A stretch of 64,000 nt of DNA from Cyanobium sp. Cruz CV13-4-11 (GTDB lineage Bacteria > Cyanobacteriota > Cyanobacteriia > PCC-6307 > Cyanobiaceae): positions 149,381 through 213,380 of the forward strand of contig NZ_JAGQCH010000002.1 in assembly GCF_024346055.1 (NCBI RefSeq), given 5' to 3'. A program made the translations under genes and the position numbers. Each line of letters starts with the position of its first letter. The stretch's first letter is position 1. Positions 35,117 through 44,258 of the stretch are shown one piece after another. The notes under the pieces are model-generated. The model did not search any database, was not told where the DNA came from, and worked only from the letters and a program-made list of their open reading frames with translations.

Positions 35117-37411
35117 TCAGGGGGTCATCGACGGCTGGGGAGAACCACCGAGGAAGGCACGGGAAGCCGGGGTGGAGGGCTGATAGCCATAGCCGAAGGT
35201 GCCGCCCTCGGTGTCATTGATGATGCGTGGCGTCACCATGATCACCAGCTCCCGCTTCTCGCGGTTGTTGGAGGAGGCGCGGAAGAACTGCCCGATGATC
35301 GGAATGTCTCCCAGGATCGGCCATTTGGAGACCACGGCCCGGTCGAAATCGGAGATCACGCCTGTGAGAATCAGGGTCTGGCCATCACGGACGCGCAGCA
35401 CACCCGTATCCAGGCGGCGGATCCGCAGGATGCTGATCGGGGGGCACTGGGCACCGGCGCCGACCTCCCTTTCCACCGCCGAGATGCTGGGGGAGAGCGA
35501 GAAGGTGACGAAGCCGTTGTCATCGATCTTCTGGACGCGGGCCCCCAGCACCAGACCCGCCGTCGACAGTTCGCTGATGGTGCAGCTCACCGTGGCCGAT
35601 GTGCCGGTCACGTTGGAGGTGACGTTGGTAGGCACATTGATCCCCACCCGCACGACACCTTCGTTGCCGCGCTTGCGGCCGATGGGGGCATCGATGTTGT
35701 CGAAGGAGGAGGAGAAGAGGCTGGAACCAGAGGCGCCGCCACTGCCGCCACTGCCGCCGCTGGAATCGTCACGCAGGATTGAGGGGTCCTCCTGAAGGAT
35801 CAGGGTGGGACTGGCGAGCACCTTGGAATTGTCGGCGAGGATGCGAGCCTGGAAGAAATCGAAGAAGTTGTTATTGGGATAGAGGGGTTGACCCGTCGTC
35901 GGGTTGACGGCGGCGCCTGGATTGGTCTGGCCGCTGAAGCCATTAGCACCTCCAAAAGGCTGCCCGGGTAACAGCGGAGAGTCCAGAGTCCTTTGAACAG
36001 AGGCGCCACCGAGAACGCCACCGAAGTTGGCCGCCAGGGTGCCGTTGTCGTTGACGATGAAGTTATTGCCCCAGCGGAAGGCGAAGCTGTTGTAGAGCTC
36101 TGTGTCATTGGACAGATTCACATCCAGGATCTTCACCGACAGAGCCACCTGCCGCTGGCGCAGATCCAGTTGCTTGAGGTACTGCTCGGCGATGGACACC
36201 AACCGCGGTGCGCCCACCAGGGTGATGGTGCCCAGCCGGGTGTCGGTGGTGGCCCGCAGGCCGATCAGGGGGCCGTTGCTGGCCCCGAAAGACTCCACCG
36301 TGGTGGTAGTGCTGGAAGAGGTGGTGGAGGCGGTAGGGCTACCAGCAGGCGCAGCCGTGGCGGCGACCCCCTCGGACACCGCCGTGGTGATCGTGTTGGT
36401 CTTGGTGACCTGGGCCCCCAGGTTGGCCAGGTAGTCGGCGGCGGAGTTGGCCGGCACCTGGTTCAGCCGGTACACCTTCGAGAGCTGGGCGCCGAAGCTC
36501 TTCCCAAGCACGTTGGGGCCGGCGAAGATCGTGTTGCCATCGCGCTTGCCCTGCAGTCCGGCGGCCAGGAGGGCCGAGTTGATCGCCCGGCCATAGCTTT
36601 CGCGGCGGAAGGAGATCGAGATGGGCCGCATCCCCGCCGCAGGCGTTGTCGCTGCGCCGGCGGCACCGGCAGTTGTTGATTCATCGACATAGACGAACCC
36701 ATAACCACCCAGCTGGCTGAGGGCCATCAACACATCCTTGGCAGGGGCGTTGCGCAGGGTCATGGTGACCGGTGGCCCGCTGACGCTCACATAGCTGGGG
36801 TTGCTGATCGTCATGGTGCCCACGGCCATGTCACCCAGCGGCGGGGCCACGGCGCGGGGCTGCAGGGGTGGGATGAAACCGGGCTGGGGCACCCGGCCCG
36901 GGGTGTTGACGTTGGGGGTGAGGGTCTGAAGGGTGCTCAGCGCCGGGGCGTTGAAGGTGAGGATCAGGCTGCGGCCGTCGGCGCTCACCACGGGCCGGCC
37001 GACCGGGAAGCCGGGGGTGGGAGAAATCTTCAGTTCGAAGAGATTGCCCGAACCCTCGAAGCTGATGCTCTGCAGGCCCGCCTCGGGGAGGGAGAGCTGC
37101 ACCGGGCCGCGACGCAGGGTCATCGGCACGGCCGTCTGCAACCGTCCCATCCAGGTGGCTCCCTGGGTGGTCTGCTGGAGGACGGGCGAAGGGCCGGTGC
37201 CTTCGATCATCACCTCCACGGAATCAGGCAATCGCCGCAGCTTGATGTCGAGGGCGCCGCTCACCTGGGCGATGTCGGAGTGCCGTGCGCTGGCACCCCT
37301 CTGCGCTGGGGAGGGAACGGCGGCCGCCAGGGCAGCGAGGCCCGTCAGCTCCTGCAGGGCCAAGAGGCCAACGGATGCGGAAAGAACGTGCCGCCACTGA
37401 CGTTTTGCCAC
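35117..37411 (-). CDS. pilQ: Type IV pilus secretin PilQ
   Basis: This outer-membrane secretin forms the pilus exit channel. From GTG 37411 it has 764 residues: signal sequence (about 1-34), AMIN domain (about 50-150), STN (about 214-245), a NolW-type ring domain (about 305-345) and the C-terminal secretin core (about 580-740). The last has a Gly/Ser-rich gate-region insertion and the sequences VRDGQTLILTGVI and WPILGDIPIIGQFFR. The GTG start lies 11 bases after the pilO stop and is preceded by AGAAGGA; earlier ATGs would overlap pilO by about 90 bases. Other pilus genes (pilM, N, O) lie upstream on the same strand; no pilP is present. Confidence 0.93.
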   Translation of the reverse strand: MAKRQWRHVLSASVGLLALQELTGLAALAAAVPSPAQRGASARHSDIAQVSGALDIKLRRLPDSVEVMIEGTGPSPVLQQTTQGATWMGRLQTAVPMTLRRGPVQLSLPEAGLQSISFEGSGNLFELKISPTPGFPVGRPVVSADGRSLILTFNAPALSTLQTLTPNVNTPGRVPQPGFIPPLQPRAVAPPLGDMAVGTMTISNPSYVSVSGPPVTMTLRNAPAKDVLMALSQLGGYGFVYVDESTTAGAAGAATTPAAGMRPISISFRRESYGRAINSALLAAGLQGKRDGNTIFAGPNVLGKSFGAQLSKVYRLNQVPANSAADYLANLGAQVTKTNTITTAVSEGVAATAAPAGSPTASTTSSSTTTTVESFGASNGPLIGLRATTDTRLGTITLVGAPRLVSIAEQYLKQLDLRQRQVALSVKILDVNLSNDTELYNSFAFRWGNNFIVNDNGTLAANFGGVLGGASVQRTLDSPLLPGQPFGGANGFSGQTNPGAAVNPTTGQPLYPNNNFFDFFQARILADNSKVLASPTLILQEDPSILRDDSSGGSGGSGGASGSSLFSSSFDNIDAPIGRKRGNEGVVRVGINVPTNVTSNVTGTSATVSCTISELSTAGLVLGARVQKIDDNGFVTFSLSPSISAVEREVGAGAQCPPISILRIRRLDTGVLRVRDGQTLILTGVISDFDRAVVSKWPILGDIPIIGQFFRASSNNREKRELVIMVTPRIINDTEGGTFGYGYQPSTPASRAFLGGSPQPSMTP

Positions 37412-37421
37412 GTTCCTTCTA

Positions 37422-38261
37422 TCACCGAATCGGACGAATGGTATCCGCGATTGTGGCAAACAGCCAGTTGCCGGATCCGGTTGCATCGGCATGGTCAGTT
37501 GGGAGTTGGGGGGGGGCTGGAGCCGGGGCTGGGGCCGCCGCCGCTGCCGCCGCAGGGGGCTTGGCCGGGGCTGGGGAGCGGCTGTACAGACCAAGGGTGA
37601 GCTTCATCACCACGTCATTGCTGACCTTGGGCTGGCCCGGCTGGGCCGGTCCCGCATCGGGGAGGGTGAGGTTGAGGTCGCTTTGCACCACCAGCACGTT
37701 GAGGGCTTCGAGGCGCCGCAGAAAGGCCAGCAGAGAAGGGAACGAACCCCGGGCCGACACCAGCAGCTTGCGCTGGGTGAGACCCTGCAGGGCGAGCGGA
37801 TCGGCCGGCGGGGCACCGGCTGCGGGGGGGGTGCCCGCTGGTGGGGCTGCCGCGGGTGGCGCCGCAGGCGTGGCCCCTGGGGCGGGGGCCGCCTGGGTGG
37901 GCTCGAACAGGGTCAGCTGAACGGCCGAAGCCCCGGCCTCACGGTCGAGCATGGCCACAAAAGTGGAGAGGTCGCCGTTGCCCGTGATCAGCCGTTCGAT
38001 CTTGGCCTTGCTGGCCATGGCGGCCTCGGTGTTTTCCTGGGTGACCACTAGCTGCCCGCGCATCAGGGCCACCTGGTCACGCAGCTGCTCCAGCTCCTGG
38101 AGTCGCTGGCTGTCACGCTGCAAGGCGGCCCATAGGGGCAACAGACCGGCCAGGACGACGAGAAGACCGAGCCCGCCGAGAACCACTGCCGGCAGGGTCA
38201 GCCAGATCAGGCGCAGGGTGGAAACGGGGAGCCTGGAGGACCCCTGCTGGAGATTCGTCAT
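37422..38261 (-). CDS. pilO: Type IV pilus alignment protein PilO
   Basis: The 279-residue inner-membrane protein has one membrane helix (about residues 16-45), a coiled coil and two ferredoxin-like lobes. Long Ala/Pro-rich linkers between the lobes (about 125-165) and near the C-terminus are unusually low in complexity. PilO pairs with PilN to connect the motor platform to the secretin. Its start overlaps the pilN stop by four bases, and pilQ follows 10 bases after its stop. The small Ala/Pro linker expansion fits the high GC of the genome. Confidence 0.85.
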   Translation of the reverse strand: MTNLQQGSSRLPVSTLRLIWLTLPAVVLGGLGLLVVLAGLLPLWAALQRDSQRLQELEQLRDQVALMRGQLVVTQENTEAAMASKAKIERLITGNGDLSTFVAMLDREAGASAVQLTLFEPTQAAPAPGATPAAPPAAAPPAGTPPAAGAPPADPLALQGLTQRKLLVSARGSFPSLLAFLRRLEALNVLVVQSDLNLTLPDAGPAQPGQPKVSNDVVMKLTLGLYSRSPAPAKPPAAAAAAAPAPAPAPPQLPTDHADATGSGNWLFATIADTIRPIR

Positions 38262-38965
38262 GGGATGAGGCCCTCCGCCTGCAGAAGTTGAAGCCGGCGC
38301 GCCATGCCTTCCGATCCAAGCTGCCGCATGACGGCCAGCTGACGGGCGGGAGGCAGGGTGGCGAAGGGTCCGGCCAACTCGAAGCTGACGGCGTCGGAGG
38401 CCACCGGTCCGGTCTGCCCGGGGACCGGGGGGGCCGCGGGGACACGCTCCAGCTTGATGAGGGTCACCCCTTTGGACTGCATCAGGGGAGAGCGGCCCAG
38501 CTCCAGCTGCAGGGCGTTGATGCGGGCAAAGGCCTCGGGATCCAGAGCCTGCCCCTTGAGAACCAGGTTCTGGCCCTGGACTGCCGCGCTCTGGAGCTGA
38601 ATCCGTTCAGGGGTGCGCAACTGCAGCTCGGCGAGGAGCGCCGAGGAGGTGCGCAGGGTGGTGAGGCCTTCCGTCAGGCTGCGGTTGGTGGCGGTGAGCT
38701 GGTCAAGTTTTGCCCTGCTGGCCGCCATGTCGGTCTGCAGCTGGGTCGACTCGGCTTCAAAGCGGGTCAGCTGGGCGGTCTGATTCTTGACGTATTCGTA
38801 GCGGAGGAACACCAGGGCCGTGCAGGCCACGGACACCCCCAGGACGACCGCCCCGATCAGGGCGCCCCGCAAGAACAGGGGCCGCCGATCCAGCAGGGCG
38901 GAGACCATGCTCTCCTGGCCGAGTTCCTTGCGCCTCTCCCGCAGCAGATCGAGGGGTGCCTTCAT
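38258..38965 (-). CDS. pilN: Type IV pilus assembly protein PilN
   Basis: The 235-residue protein has a cytoplasmic N-terminal tail (MKAPLDLLRERRKELG) that should bind PilM, one membrane helix (about residues 31-52), a coiled coil and a periplasmic ferredoxin-like domain with the block QGQNLVLKGQALDPEAFARIN. It anchors PilM at the inner membrane. It overlaps pilM by one base and pilO by four. Confidence 0.86.
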   Translation of the reverse strand: MKAPLDLLRERRKELGQESMVSALLDRRPLFLRGALIGAVVLGVSVACTALVFLRYEYVKNQTAQLTRFEAESTQLQTDMAASRAKLDQLTATNRSLTEGLTTLRTSSALLAELQLRTPERIQLQSAAVQGQNLVLKGQALDPEAFARINALQLELGRSPLMQSKGVTLIKLERVPAAPPVPGQTGPVASDAVSFELAGPFATLPPARQLAVMRQLGSEGMARRLQLLQAEGLIP

Positions 38966-39864
38966 CAGCCCCGCTCCGCCATGGCCAGGCCCTGCAGAAC
39001 GAGGGATCCGTAGGGCTCAGGGGTGAGGATCTCGGCCCGCACCCCCAAAGCGTCCTGAAGATTGTCCTGGCTGGGCAGCGGGGCGCTGAGCAGCAGCCGC
39101 AGGCGGCGGACGGCCGGATCCCGGCGACGGTAAAAGGCCACGCAGCGATTCACTTCCCGCACAAGGTCGCCATCCTCCTCCGGCAGGGGCCAGTCGAAGA
39201 CCGGCTCCGCACCACGCAATAGGAGCAGGCGCCCCCCTGCCGGCAGCGGATGGATCAGCAGGGTGAGCTCATCGGCTGGTGCCTGCTCCAGCAGGGCGTT
39301 CACGGCGGCCAGCCGGCAGGACTGGGGGGAGGCCAGCCGTTCAAGCTGGGCACCGGCCAGGTTGAAGACCTCGATCCAGTCGTCCACCAACGCCCTGGAG
39401 GCTACGGCCAGCAGCATGCGGGGGGTGGCGCCCGCCAGGGGCTGCAGGTCGATGGTCGCCTCGGCCAGGGGCACCCCGAAACTGAGGGTCGGGTCGATCG
39501 TGCGCAGCGCTTCAATCGGGTCGTCGGGGATGGCCTCAAGGGGCCAGTCGATGACGCGCCACTCCACGGCCCTCTCAGGGAGAGAGGCCAGGACAACGGC
39601 ATCAACCAGGCCTTCCCGCACGAGCAGATCGCCGATCAGGTCACCCAGGGGCTCCTTCTCCAGCGGCTGACCATCCAGGCAGGTGAGCGGCGGCAACGGC
39701 ACATCGATGCTCACTGGCTCAGGGCCGCCGCCCCTGAGCACCTGGCCCATCATGGCGTCGTCTTGAAGCTCCAGCAGCAATTGACGCGGAAAGAGCTGCG
39801 CGCGGATCGGTAGCAGACGATCATCCAGATCATCCTTCAAGCCGATCAGGCCAGAAAAAACCAA
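38965..39864 (-). CDS. pilM: PilM-like pilus assembly ATPase
   Basis: The 299-residue protein has the actin-like ATPase fold of PilM in reduced form. The N-terminal nucleotide-binding strand pattern is weak, while the region PADELTLLIHPLPAGGRLLLLRG and the C-terminal PYGSLVLQGLAMAERG fit the family. It would bind the PilN tail in the cytoplasm. The longest frame starts with TTG 39864; no good upstream ribosome-binding site is visible, so the start may be wrong. It lies 33 bases after the pyrD stop on the same strand and overlaps pilN. Confidence 0.7.
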   Translation of the reverse strand: MVFSGLIGLKDDLDDRLLPIRAQLFPRQLLLELQDDAMMGQVLRGGGPEPVSIDVPLPPLTCLDGQPLEKEPLGDLIGDLLVREGLVDAVVLASLPERAVEWRVIDWPLEAIPDDPIEALRTIDPTLSFGVPLAEATIDLQPLAGATPRMLLAVASRALVDDWIEVFNLAGAQLERLASPQSCRLAAVNALLEQAPADELTLLIHPLPAGGRLLLLRGAEPVFDWPLPEEDGDLVREVNRCVAFYRRRDPAVRRLRLLLSAPLPSQDNLQDALGVRAEILTPEPYGSLVLQGLAMAERG

Positions 39865-39897
39865 GGCTCTGATCCGATGCTTGTAAAAGCTAACGAG

Positions 39898-41085
39898 TTA
39901 TGGAAACCAAGGCACTCCCGAACCTACAACTTCAGAAAGCGTCCGGCAGCCGTGGCGATCGAGCTGGCGTGTCAATCCTTCCAGAATCGATGGCACAAGT
40001 GCAGGGCCTTCGTAAATCCAACCCGTGTAGATCTGGATCAGCGAGGCTCCTGCACTGATCCGCTCCCAGGCGGACTCGGCCGAGTCGATGCCACCGACAC
40101 CGATCAGCGGCAGAGCCGGACCTGCGGTGGCCCGCAACCGGCGCAGCACCTCCACGGCCCGCCGGCGCAGGGGCCGTCCGCTCAACCCTCCGGTTTCCTC
40201 GGCAAGGGTCACACCCGTGGCCTCCAAGCGGCGTCCTTCAAGGCCAAGTCGGTGAACCGACGTGTTCACGGCGATCACGCCGGCCAGACCCTCCTCATAG
40301 GCGAGTCTGGCAATGGTATCGATGGCATCATCTTCGAGATCGGGGGCGATCTTCACCAACAGGGGCGGACAGGCCGGCAGGCGCCGCAGACGCTCCACCA
40401 GCCGCCTGAGCTGGGCCTCCTCCTGAAGGTCGCGCAGCCCCGGAGTGTTGGGCGAGCTGACGTTGACCACCGCGTAATCGGCCAGGGGGGCCAGAAACTC
40501 CAGGGAGGCGGCGTAATCGTCGGGGGCCATCTCCAGCGACACGGCCTTTGATTTGCCGAGGTTGATGCCGAGCACCGCTGGCCGCTGCCCCGGCGGGGGC
40601 AGTTCCTGGCGTTCCAGGGTCCGGCGCACCCCCCTGGCCCCGTCGTTGTTGAAGCCCATGCGGTTGAGGGCGGCCCGCTCCTCGGCCAGCCGGAACAGCC
40701 TCGGCCGGGGATTTCCCTGCTGGGGCTGCCAGGTGATGGTGCCCAGTTCGGCAAAGCCGAAACCGAACAGATGCCAGATCGCGGCCGCCACCCCGTTCTT
40801 GTCAAAGCCAGCAGCCAGCCCCACCGGGTTGGCAAAGCGACAGCCGAACAGCGTCTGCTCCAGGCGGGGATCCCGCCGCTGCAGCTCCGCCCCCAGCCCC
40901 GCCAGGCTGCCGCTGACCAGGGGCCAGCGGCGCCGCAGGGAGGCCTGGCCCAGGGCCAGAAGGGTCAGTCGACTCAGTTGTTCGGCGTCGGCACCGTCAT
41001 CGCGGCGCAACAACGGCTCGACGAACCGGGCATAGAGAGCGCCGGTTCCCACCTGGCCGCCGCCGGCCGATTGCTCCTGCGGCAT
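39898..41085 (-). CDS. pyrD: Dihydroorotate dehydrogenase (quinone), class 2
   Basis: This membrane-associated flavoenzyme oxidises dihydroorotate to orotate in pyrimidine synthesis and reduces quinone. The 395-residue protein begins with the N-terminal helix pair of class 2 enzymes ([11 protein letters not shown]), followed by the FMN barrel. Motifs include [35 protein letters not shown], the catalytic-Ser segment [15 protein letters not shown] and LIGVGGI. The ATG at 41085 is preceded by GAGGAGA. It lies 10 bases downstream of rnhA on the same strand. Confidence 0.95.
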   Translation of the reverse strand: MPQEQSAGGGQVGTGALYARFVEPLLRRDDGADAEQLSRLTLLALGQASLRRRWPLVSGSLAGLGAELQRRDPRLEQTLFGCRFANPVGLAAGFDKNGVAAAIWHLFGFGFAELGTITWQPQQGNPRPRLFRLAEERAALNRMGFNNDGARGVRRTLERQELPPPGQRPAVLGINLGKSKAVSLEMAPDDYAASLEFLAPLADYAVVNVSSPNTPGLRDLQEEAQLRRLVERLRRLPACPPLLVKIAPDLEDDAIDTIARLAYEEGLAGVIAVNTSVHRLGLEGRRLEATGVTLAEETGGLSGRPLRRRAVEVLRRLRATAGPALPLIGVGGIDSAESAWERISAGASLIQIYTGWIYEGPALVPSILEGLTRQLDRHGCRTLSEVVGSGVPWFP

Positions 41086-41095
41086 CCCTGTCTCC

Positions 41096-41887
41096 TCACT
41101 GCGGCCTGGCCAATCCTCCCGCGCCGCGCTCCAGGCGCCAGCTCCCATTGCCCAGCGGTCTGACGAGCCAGTCGCGCCAGAGCCAGGGATCCTGTTTCCC
41201 CTCGAGGGTGGCGGTGGGCACCTCCAGCAGCCGAGCGAGCTCCACGGCCCGCAGGCTGTACGCACCCGCCGCGAGCCGATCGGCCAGCTCCAGGCGGGAA
41301 AGCAGCTGCTGCAGCGACCTGGGGGCCCGATCCCCGGCATCGGGAACGGCCACCGTCTCTGCCGTCACCACCTCGGCCGCCCCCACCGCCTCAGGGGCGA
41401 CGCCGGACCGGCCTTCCACCGCCAGGGTCGGGGCCTGGCCGCGGGCATAGGCGACGGCGATGGCATCGCAACGGTCGTTGTCGGGATCACCGCTGTGGCC
41501 GCGCACATGGCGCAGGGCCAGCCCCGGCAGCCTGGCGGCATCCAGCAGCTCCCAGAGGTCGCGGTTGAGCACGGCCCCACCGGAGGCGGTGCGCCAGCCC
41601 TTGCGCTTCCAGCCGGCCATCCACTTCTCGAAACCGTCGATGAGGTAGCGGCTGTCGGTGCGCAGCACCAGATCCGGATGGCGCGGCAGGTCCCGCAGAG
41701 CCTCCAGCACCGCCAGGGCTGCGGTGAGTTCCATCCGGTTGTTGGTGGTGGCCGGGGCCGCCCCCCCCAGCTCGCGCCGGGAGCCGTTCTCAAAGCGCAG
41801 CAGGGCACCCCAGCCACCCGGACCGGGGTTGCCGCTGCAGGCCCCGTCGCAGGCCGCGGCCACTACCCGCACCGGACGATCACCCAT
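41096..41887 (-). CDS. rnhA: Ribonuclease HI with C-terminal extension
   Basis: This endonuclease cleaves RNA in RNA/DNA hybrids. The four acidic residues are in [15 protein letters not shown] (Asp), NNRMELTA (Glu), RTDSRYLI (Asp) and GDPDNDRCD (Asp), and the handle region GWKRKGWR is present. The 263-residue protein exceeds the core enzyme of about 155 by roughly 105 residues. The extension has a [27 protein letters not shown] helix region of unknown role. It may share a transcript with pyrD. Confidence 0.93.
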   Translation of the reverse strand: MGDRPVRVVAAACDGACSGNPGPGGWGALLRFENGSRRELGGAAPATTNNRMELTAALAVLEALRDLPRHPDLVLRTDSRYLIDGFEKWMAGWKRKGWRTASGGAVLNRDLWELLDAARLPGLALRHVRGHSGDPDNDRCDAIAVAYARGQAPTLAVEGRSGVAPEAVGAAEVVTAETVAVPDAGDRAPRSLQQLLSRLELADRLAAGAYSLRAVELARLLEVPTATLEGKQDPWLWRDWLVRPLGNGSWRLERGAGGLARPQ

Positions 41888-41896
41888 GGAGTCCCC

Positions 41897-41928
41897 TTGA
41901 CAGCATCGCTTGAATTGAATCCTCTATC
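41897..41928 (+). promoter_or_regulatory. Possible promoter of the DUF3747 gene
   Basis: A perfect -35 hexamer TTGACA (41897-41902) lies in the 72-base divergent region between rnhA and the DUF3747 gene. The best -10 candidate, TCTATC at 41923-41928, has a long spacer of 20 bases, so this call is tentative. GGAGG at 41949-41953 is the ribosome-binding site for ATG 41960. Confidence 0.3.
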
Positions 41929-41959
41929 CCGGAGAACGCCCGGGTCCTGGAGGTTTTCC

Positions 41960-42700
41960 ATGCAGCGAACCTACCTGGCCCTGGCGGGCCTGGCCCTGGC
42001 CGGAGCCGGCCTGTCGATGGTGCAGCCCAGGCTGGCCATGGCCGCCGGTCTCTTCCAGACCACGGAAGTTGACGCCGATCGCTTCGCCGTGCTGGCCAGG
42101 CCTGTGGGCAACAGTGAATGGACCCTCCTGGTGCTGGAGCAGCTGGCCACCCAGCCCTCTTGCTGGCAGGCCCGCCCGGACGGGCTGGTGGATCCGACCC
42201 TGAACCGGTTCGACTACACCGGCATCTGCAATCGCTACCTCGACAGCAACGGCTATTCCCTGCGGGTCGCCGACCAGGACCTGGGCACCACCTACCGCCT
42301 GCAGGTGCAGCAGGTGGGATCCCGCCTGGAGCTGCAGGCCGTCTCCCCCAGCAATGCCGCCGTCCTGGTGGTGGGCAGGGCTGAGGTGCCCCGGCGCGAT
42401 CGCGACGGCTTCGTGTCCCTCACGCTCGAACCAGGCTGGGATCTCAAACGTCGCACCTACGAGCAGAGGTCCCTGTCCCACCTCTACTTCGCCAGTCCGG
42501 CCCCCCTGGAGCAACTGATCGCCCGGGCCGGCGGCGCTCAGACGTTCCGGCGTCCCCCGGGCCGGGCCGAACTCCCCGGCATCGCGGCCAGCCTGCCGCT
42601 GCTCGACCAGCGCGACGACAGCTCGGGTTCCGAGCGCTCCGGCCGGGCGATCGCCCTCCAGGTCATTCCCTACACCGAAGCCAATGGAGGAGGGCTCTGA
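41960..42700 (+). CDS. Secreted DUF3747 protein
   Basis: The 246-residue protein has a signal peptide (about residues 1-29, ending AMAAG) and a cyanobacterial DUF3747 domain with the block SCWQARPDGLVDPTLNRFDYTGICNRYLDSNGYSLR. A Cys pair in the domain (SCW and ICN) could form a disulfide. The function is unknown; proteins of this type are restricted to cyanobacteria as far as I recall. GGAGG at 41949-41953 supports the start at 41960. Confidence 0.85.
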   Translation: MQRTYLALAGLALAGAGLSMVQPRLAMAAGLFQTTEVDADRFAVLARPVGNSEWTLLVLEQLATQPSCWQARPDGLVDPTLNRFDYTGICNRYLDSNGYSLRVADQDLGTTYRLQVQQVGSRLELQAVSPSNAAVLVVGRAEVPRRDRDGFVSLTLEPGWDLKRRTYEQRSLSHLYFASPAPLEQLIARAGGAQTFRRPPGRAELPGIAASLPLLDQRDDSSGSERSGRAIALQVIPYTEANGGGL

Positions 42701-42865
42701 CCCCACTGCTTGATCCCGTCTCGGGCCCCGGTCCGGGACCAGTTGAATCACCGGACTCCTCACCCCGCAACCTCCTTCCTCCTCACTTAATCTGATTTCG
42801 TGAGGAGTGAAGGACGCTCTTCCAGGGTCGAAACGAGGACAGACTCCTGGAATCGTTCCATCTCC
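42701..42865. other. Untranslated region with no gene recognised
   Basis: The 165 bases after the DUF3747 stop have no convincing reading frame. They may be a long 3' untranslated region ending at the terminator at 42866-42895, or a small RNA ending there. A promoter is not evident. Confidence 0.35.
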
Positions 42866-42896
42866 AGAGCCCTGCCTTCGGCGGGGCTCTTTTTTA
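42866..42896 (+). terminator. Rho-independent terminator
   Basis: A 10-bp stem (AGAGCCCTGC paired with GCGGGGCTCT, one G-U) with a CTTCG loop is followed by a run of T at 42890-42895. It can end plus-strand transcription from the DUF3747 gene 165 bases upstream, or from a small RNA in between. Confidence 0.8.
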
Positions 42897-42948
42897 TGGG
42901 TTGCGCTCCACGCAGCGGGGGGCACAGCCCGTCGACGGTTTCGACCAT

Positions 42949-42975
42949 AAAAAACCGGCCCCGAAGGACCGGCCC
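42949..42975 (-). terminator. Rho-independent terminator of the rplJ-rplL unit
   Basis: On the minus strand the sequence GGCCGGTCC-TTCG-GGGCCGG with a UUCG-type tetraloop is followed by six T. It lies about 50 bases downstream of the rplL stop and fits termination of the ribosomal cluster. Confidence 0.85.
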
Positions 42976-43021
42976 GGAAAACGAAGGAGGTCGCCGGGCC
43001 TGGAGGCCCGGCGTTGGCCGG

Positions 43022-43408
43022 TCACTTGATGGAGACCTTGCCACCCACTTCTTCGATGCTCTTTTTGAGAGCTTCGGCATCGTTCTTGGAGATGCCTTCC
43101 TTGACGGCCTTGGGAGCGGCTTCCACAAGGGCCTTGGCTTCGCCCAGACCGAGGCCGGTGGCCTCGCGGACGGCCTTGAGCACCTTGATCTTGGCGGCCG
43201 GATCGAAGCCATCGAGGATGACGTCGAATTCGGTCTGCTCCTCAACCGCCTCAGCGGCGGCGCCGGGGGCGGCGGCGGCCATGACGACGCCAGCCGAAGC
43301 GGCGGCGGACACGCCGAAGGCCTCTTCGATCTGCTTGACGAGCTCGGAAGCCTCAAGCAGCGAGAGGGTTTTCAGTTGTTCGAGAATCTGGTCGGTGGTA
43401 GCGGACAT
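43022..43408 (-). CDS. rplL: 50S ribosomal protein L7/L12
   Basis: The 128-residue stalk protein recruits translation factors. The N-terminal dimerisation helix ([29 protein letters not shown]) is followed by an Ala/Gly-rich hinge and the C-terminal domain with the [28 protein letters not shown] signature. It is the last gene of the cluster and is followed by a terminator. Confidence 0.97.
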   Translation of the reverse strand: MSATTDQILEQLKTLSLLEASELVKQIEEAFGVSAAASAGVVMAAAAPGAAAEAVEEQTEFDVILDGFDPAAKIKVLKAVREATGLGLGEAKALVEAAPKAVKEGISKNDAEALKKSIEEVGGKVSIK

Positions 43409-43471
43409 GGGGGGGGAATCAGCAACAGAACGGGAGGATCGGTGGAGCCCAGGGGTTCGCGAGAGGCGAAC

Positions 43472-43999
43472 TCAACCTTCGCCGGATTCGGCGTGCTGCT
43501 TGAGCGCCCTGGCGAGACCGGACGGAACCTCGTTGATGCCCACAGCCAGCTTGGTGGCCAGGCCATTGATCGCACCGGCGATCTGGGCCATGAGCACCTC
43601 CTTGGAGGGCAGATCCCCGATGGCCTGGATGTCGGAGGGGGAAAGGAGCTTGCCTTCGAAAAGACCTCCCTTCACATCCGACTTCTTGGTGTCCTTCTGG
43701 AAGGACTGCAGGGCCTTCACCGCACCGCCGATATCGCCTTTGACCAGGACGAAGGCATTGGTGCCGGTGAGCAGGGAATCGAGATCCGACCAGACGCTGT
43801 CACCATCAATGGCACGGCGCATCAAGGTGTTTTTGGTCACCTTGCACACACCGTTGCTGGCCTGCAGACGGGTCCGCAGATCAGTCATCTCCTTGATGGT
43901 CAGGCCCTTGAAATCGAGGACCAGCGCCATTTCGGCTTCACCGAGGAGCCCTTTGAGCTCTTCGACGATCTGTTGCTTGTTCTCCAGCGTGCGGCCCAT
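43472..43999 (-). CDS. rplJ: 50S ribosomal protein L10
   Basis: The 175-residue protein forms the base of the L7/L12 stalk. N-terminal [28 protein letters not shown] and C-terminal ARALKQHAE are typical. ATG 43999 is chosen because the conserved N-terminus follows directly. The 258 bases up to the SGNH gene stop (44000-44258) have no gene and would be the place for the usual L10 leader; I could not verify the leader structure. Confidence 0.96.
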   Translation of the reverse strand: MGRTLENKQQIVEELKGLLGEAEMALVLDFKGLTIKEMTDLRTRLQASNGVCKVTKNTLMRRAIDGDSVWSDLDSLLTGTNAFVLVKGDIGGAVKALQSFQKDTKKSDVKGGLFEGKLLSPSDIQAIGDLPSKEVLMAQIAGAINGLATKLAVGINEVPSGLARALKQHAESGEG

Positions 44000-44258
44000 A
44001 GGAAGTGGATCGGATCGGGGGAACAAGCAGGGAACGCAGCCCGGACAGCCCCCCGGAAAGGGAAGCTTCGAGGCCGCTCATCGCTCCGCTCCGATCTGGG
44101 AGACTCCAACGGAATCACCAGCACAGGCAAAAACCAATCGCGTGAACCTCGGCAGGGCTTACGAGAGGGAACGAGCGACCGGAATCGACGACCCTGACGA
44201 CCTGCTGTCTTGGGTTGGGCGCGTGCCCTTCTGGACGAATCCAGCTCTTGACCCTACA

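Noticed and set aside
37411..37594. Longer N-terminus of pilQ from upstream starts
   Set aside because: It would overlap pilO by up to 170 bases. The GTG at 37411 has a ribosome-binding-like AGAAGGA and starts directly at a signal sequence.
42755..42764. ACTCCTCACC resembling the single-stranded motif of the Yfr1 small RNA
   Set aside because: The match to the Yfr1 core (ACUCCUCACAC) is incomplete, and the adjoining stem structure is not placed as in Yfr1.
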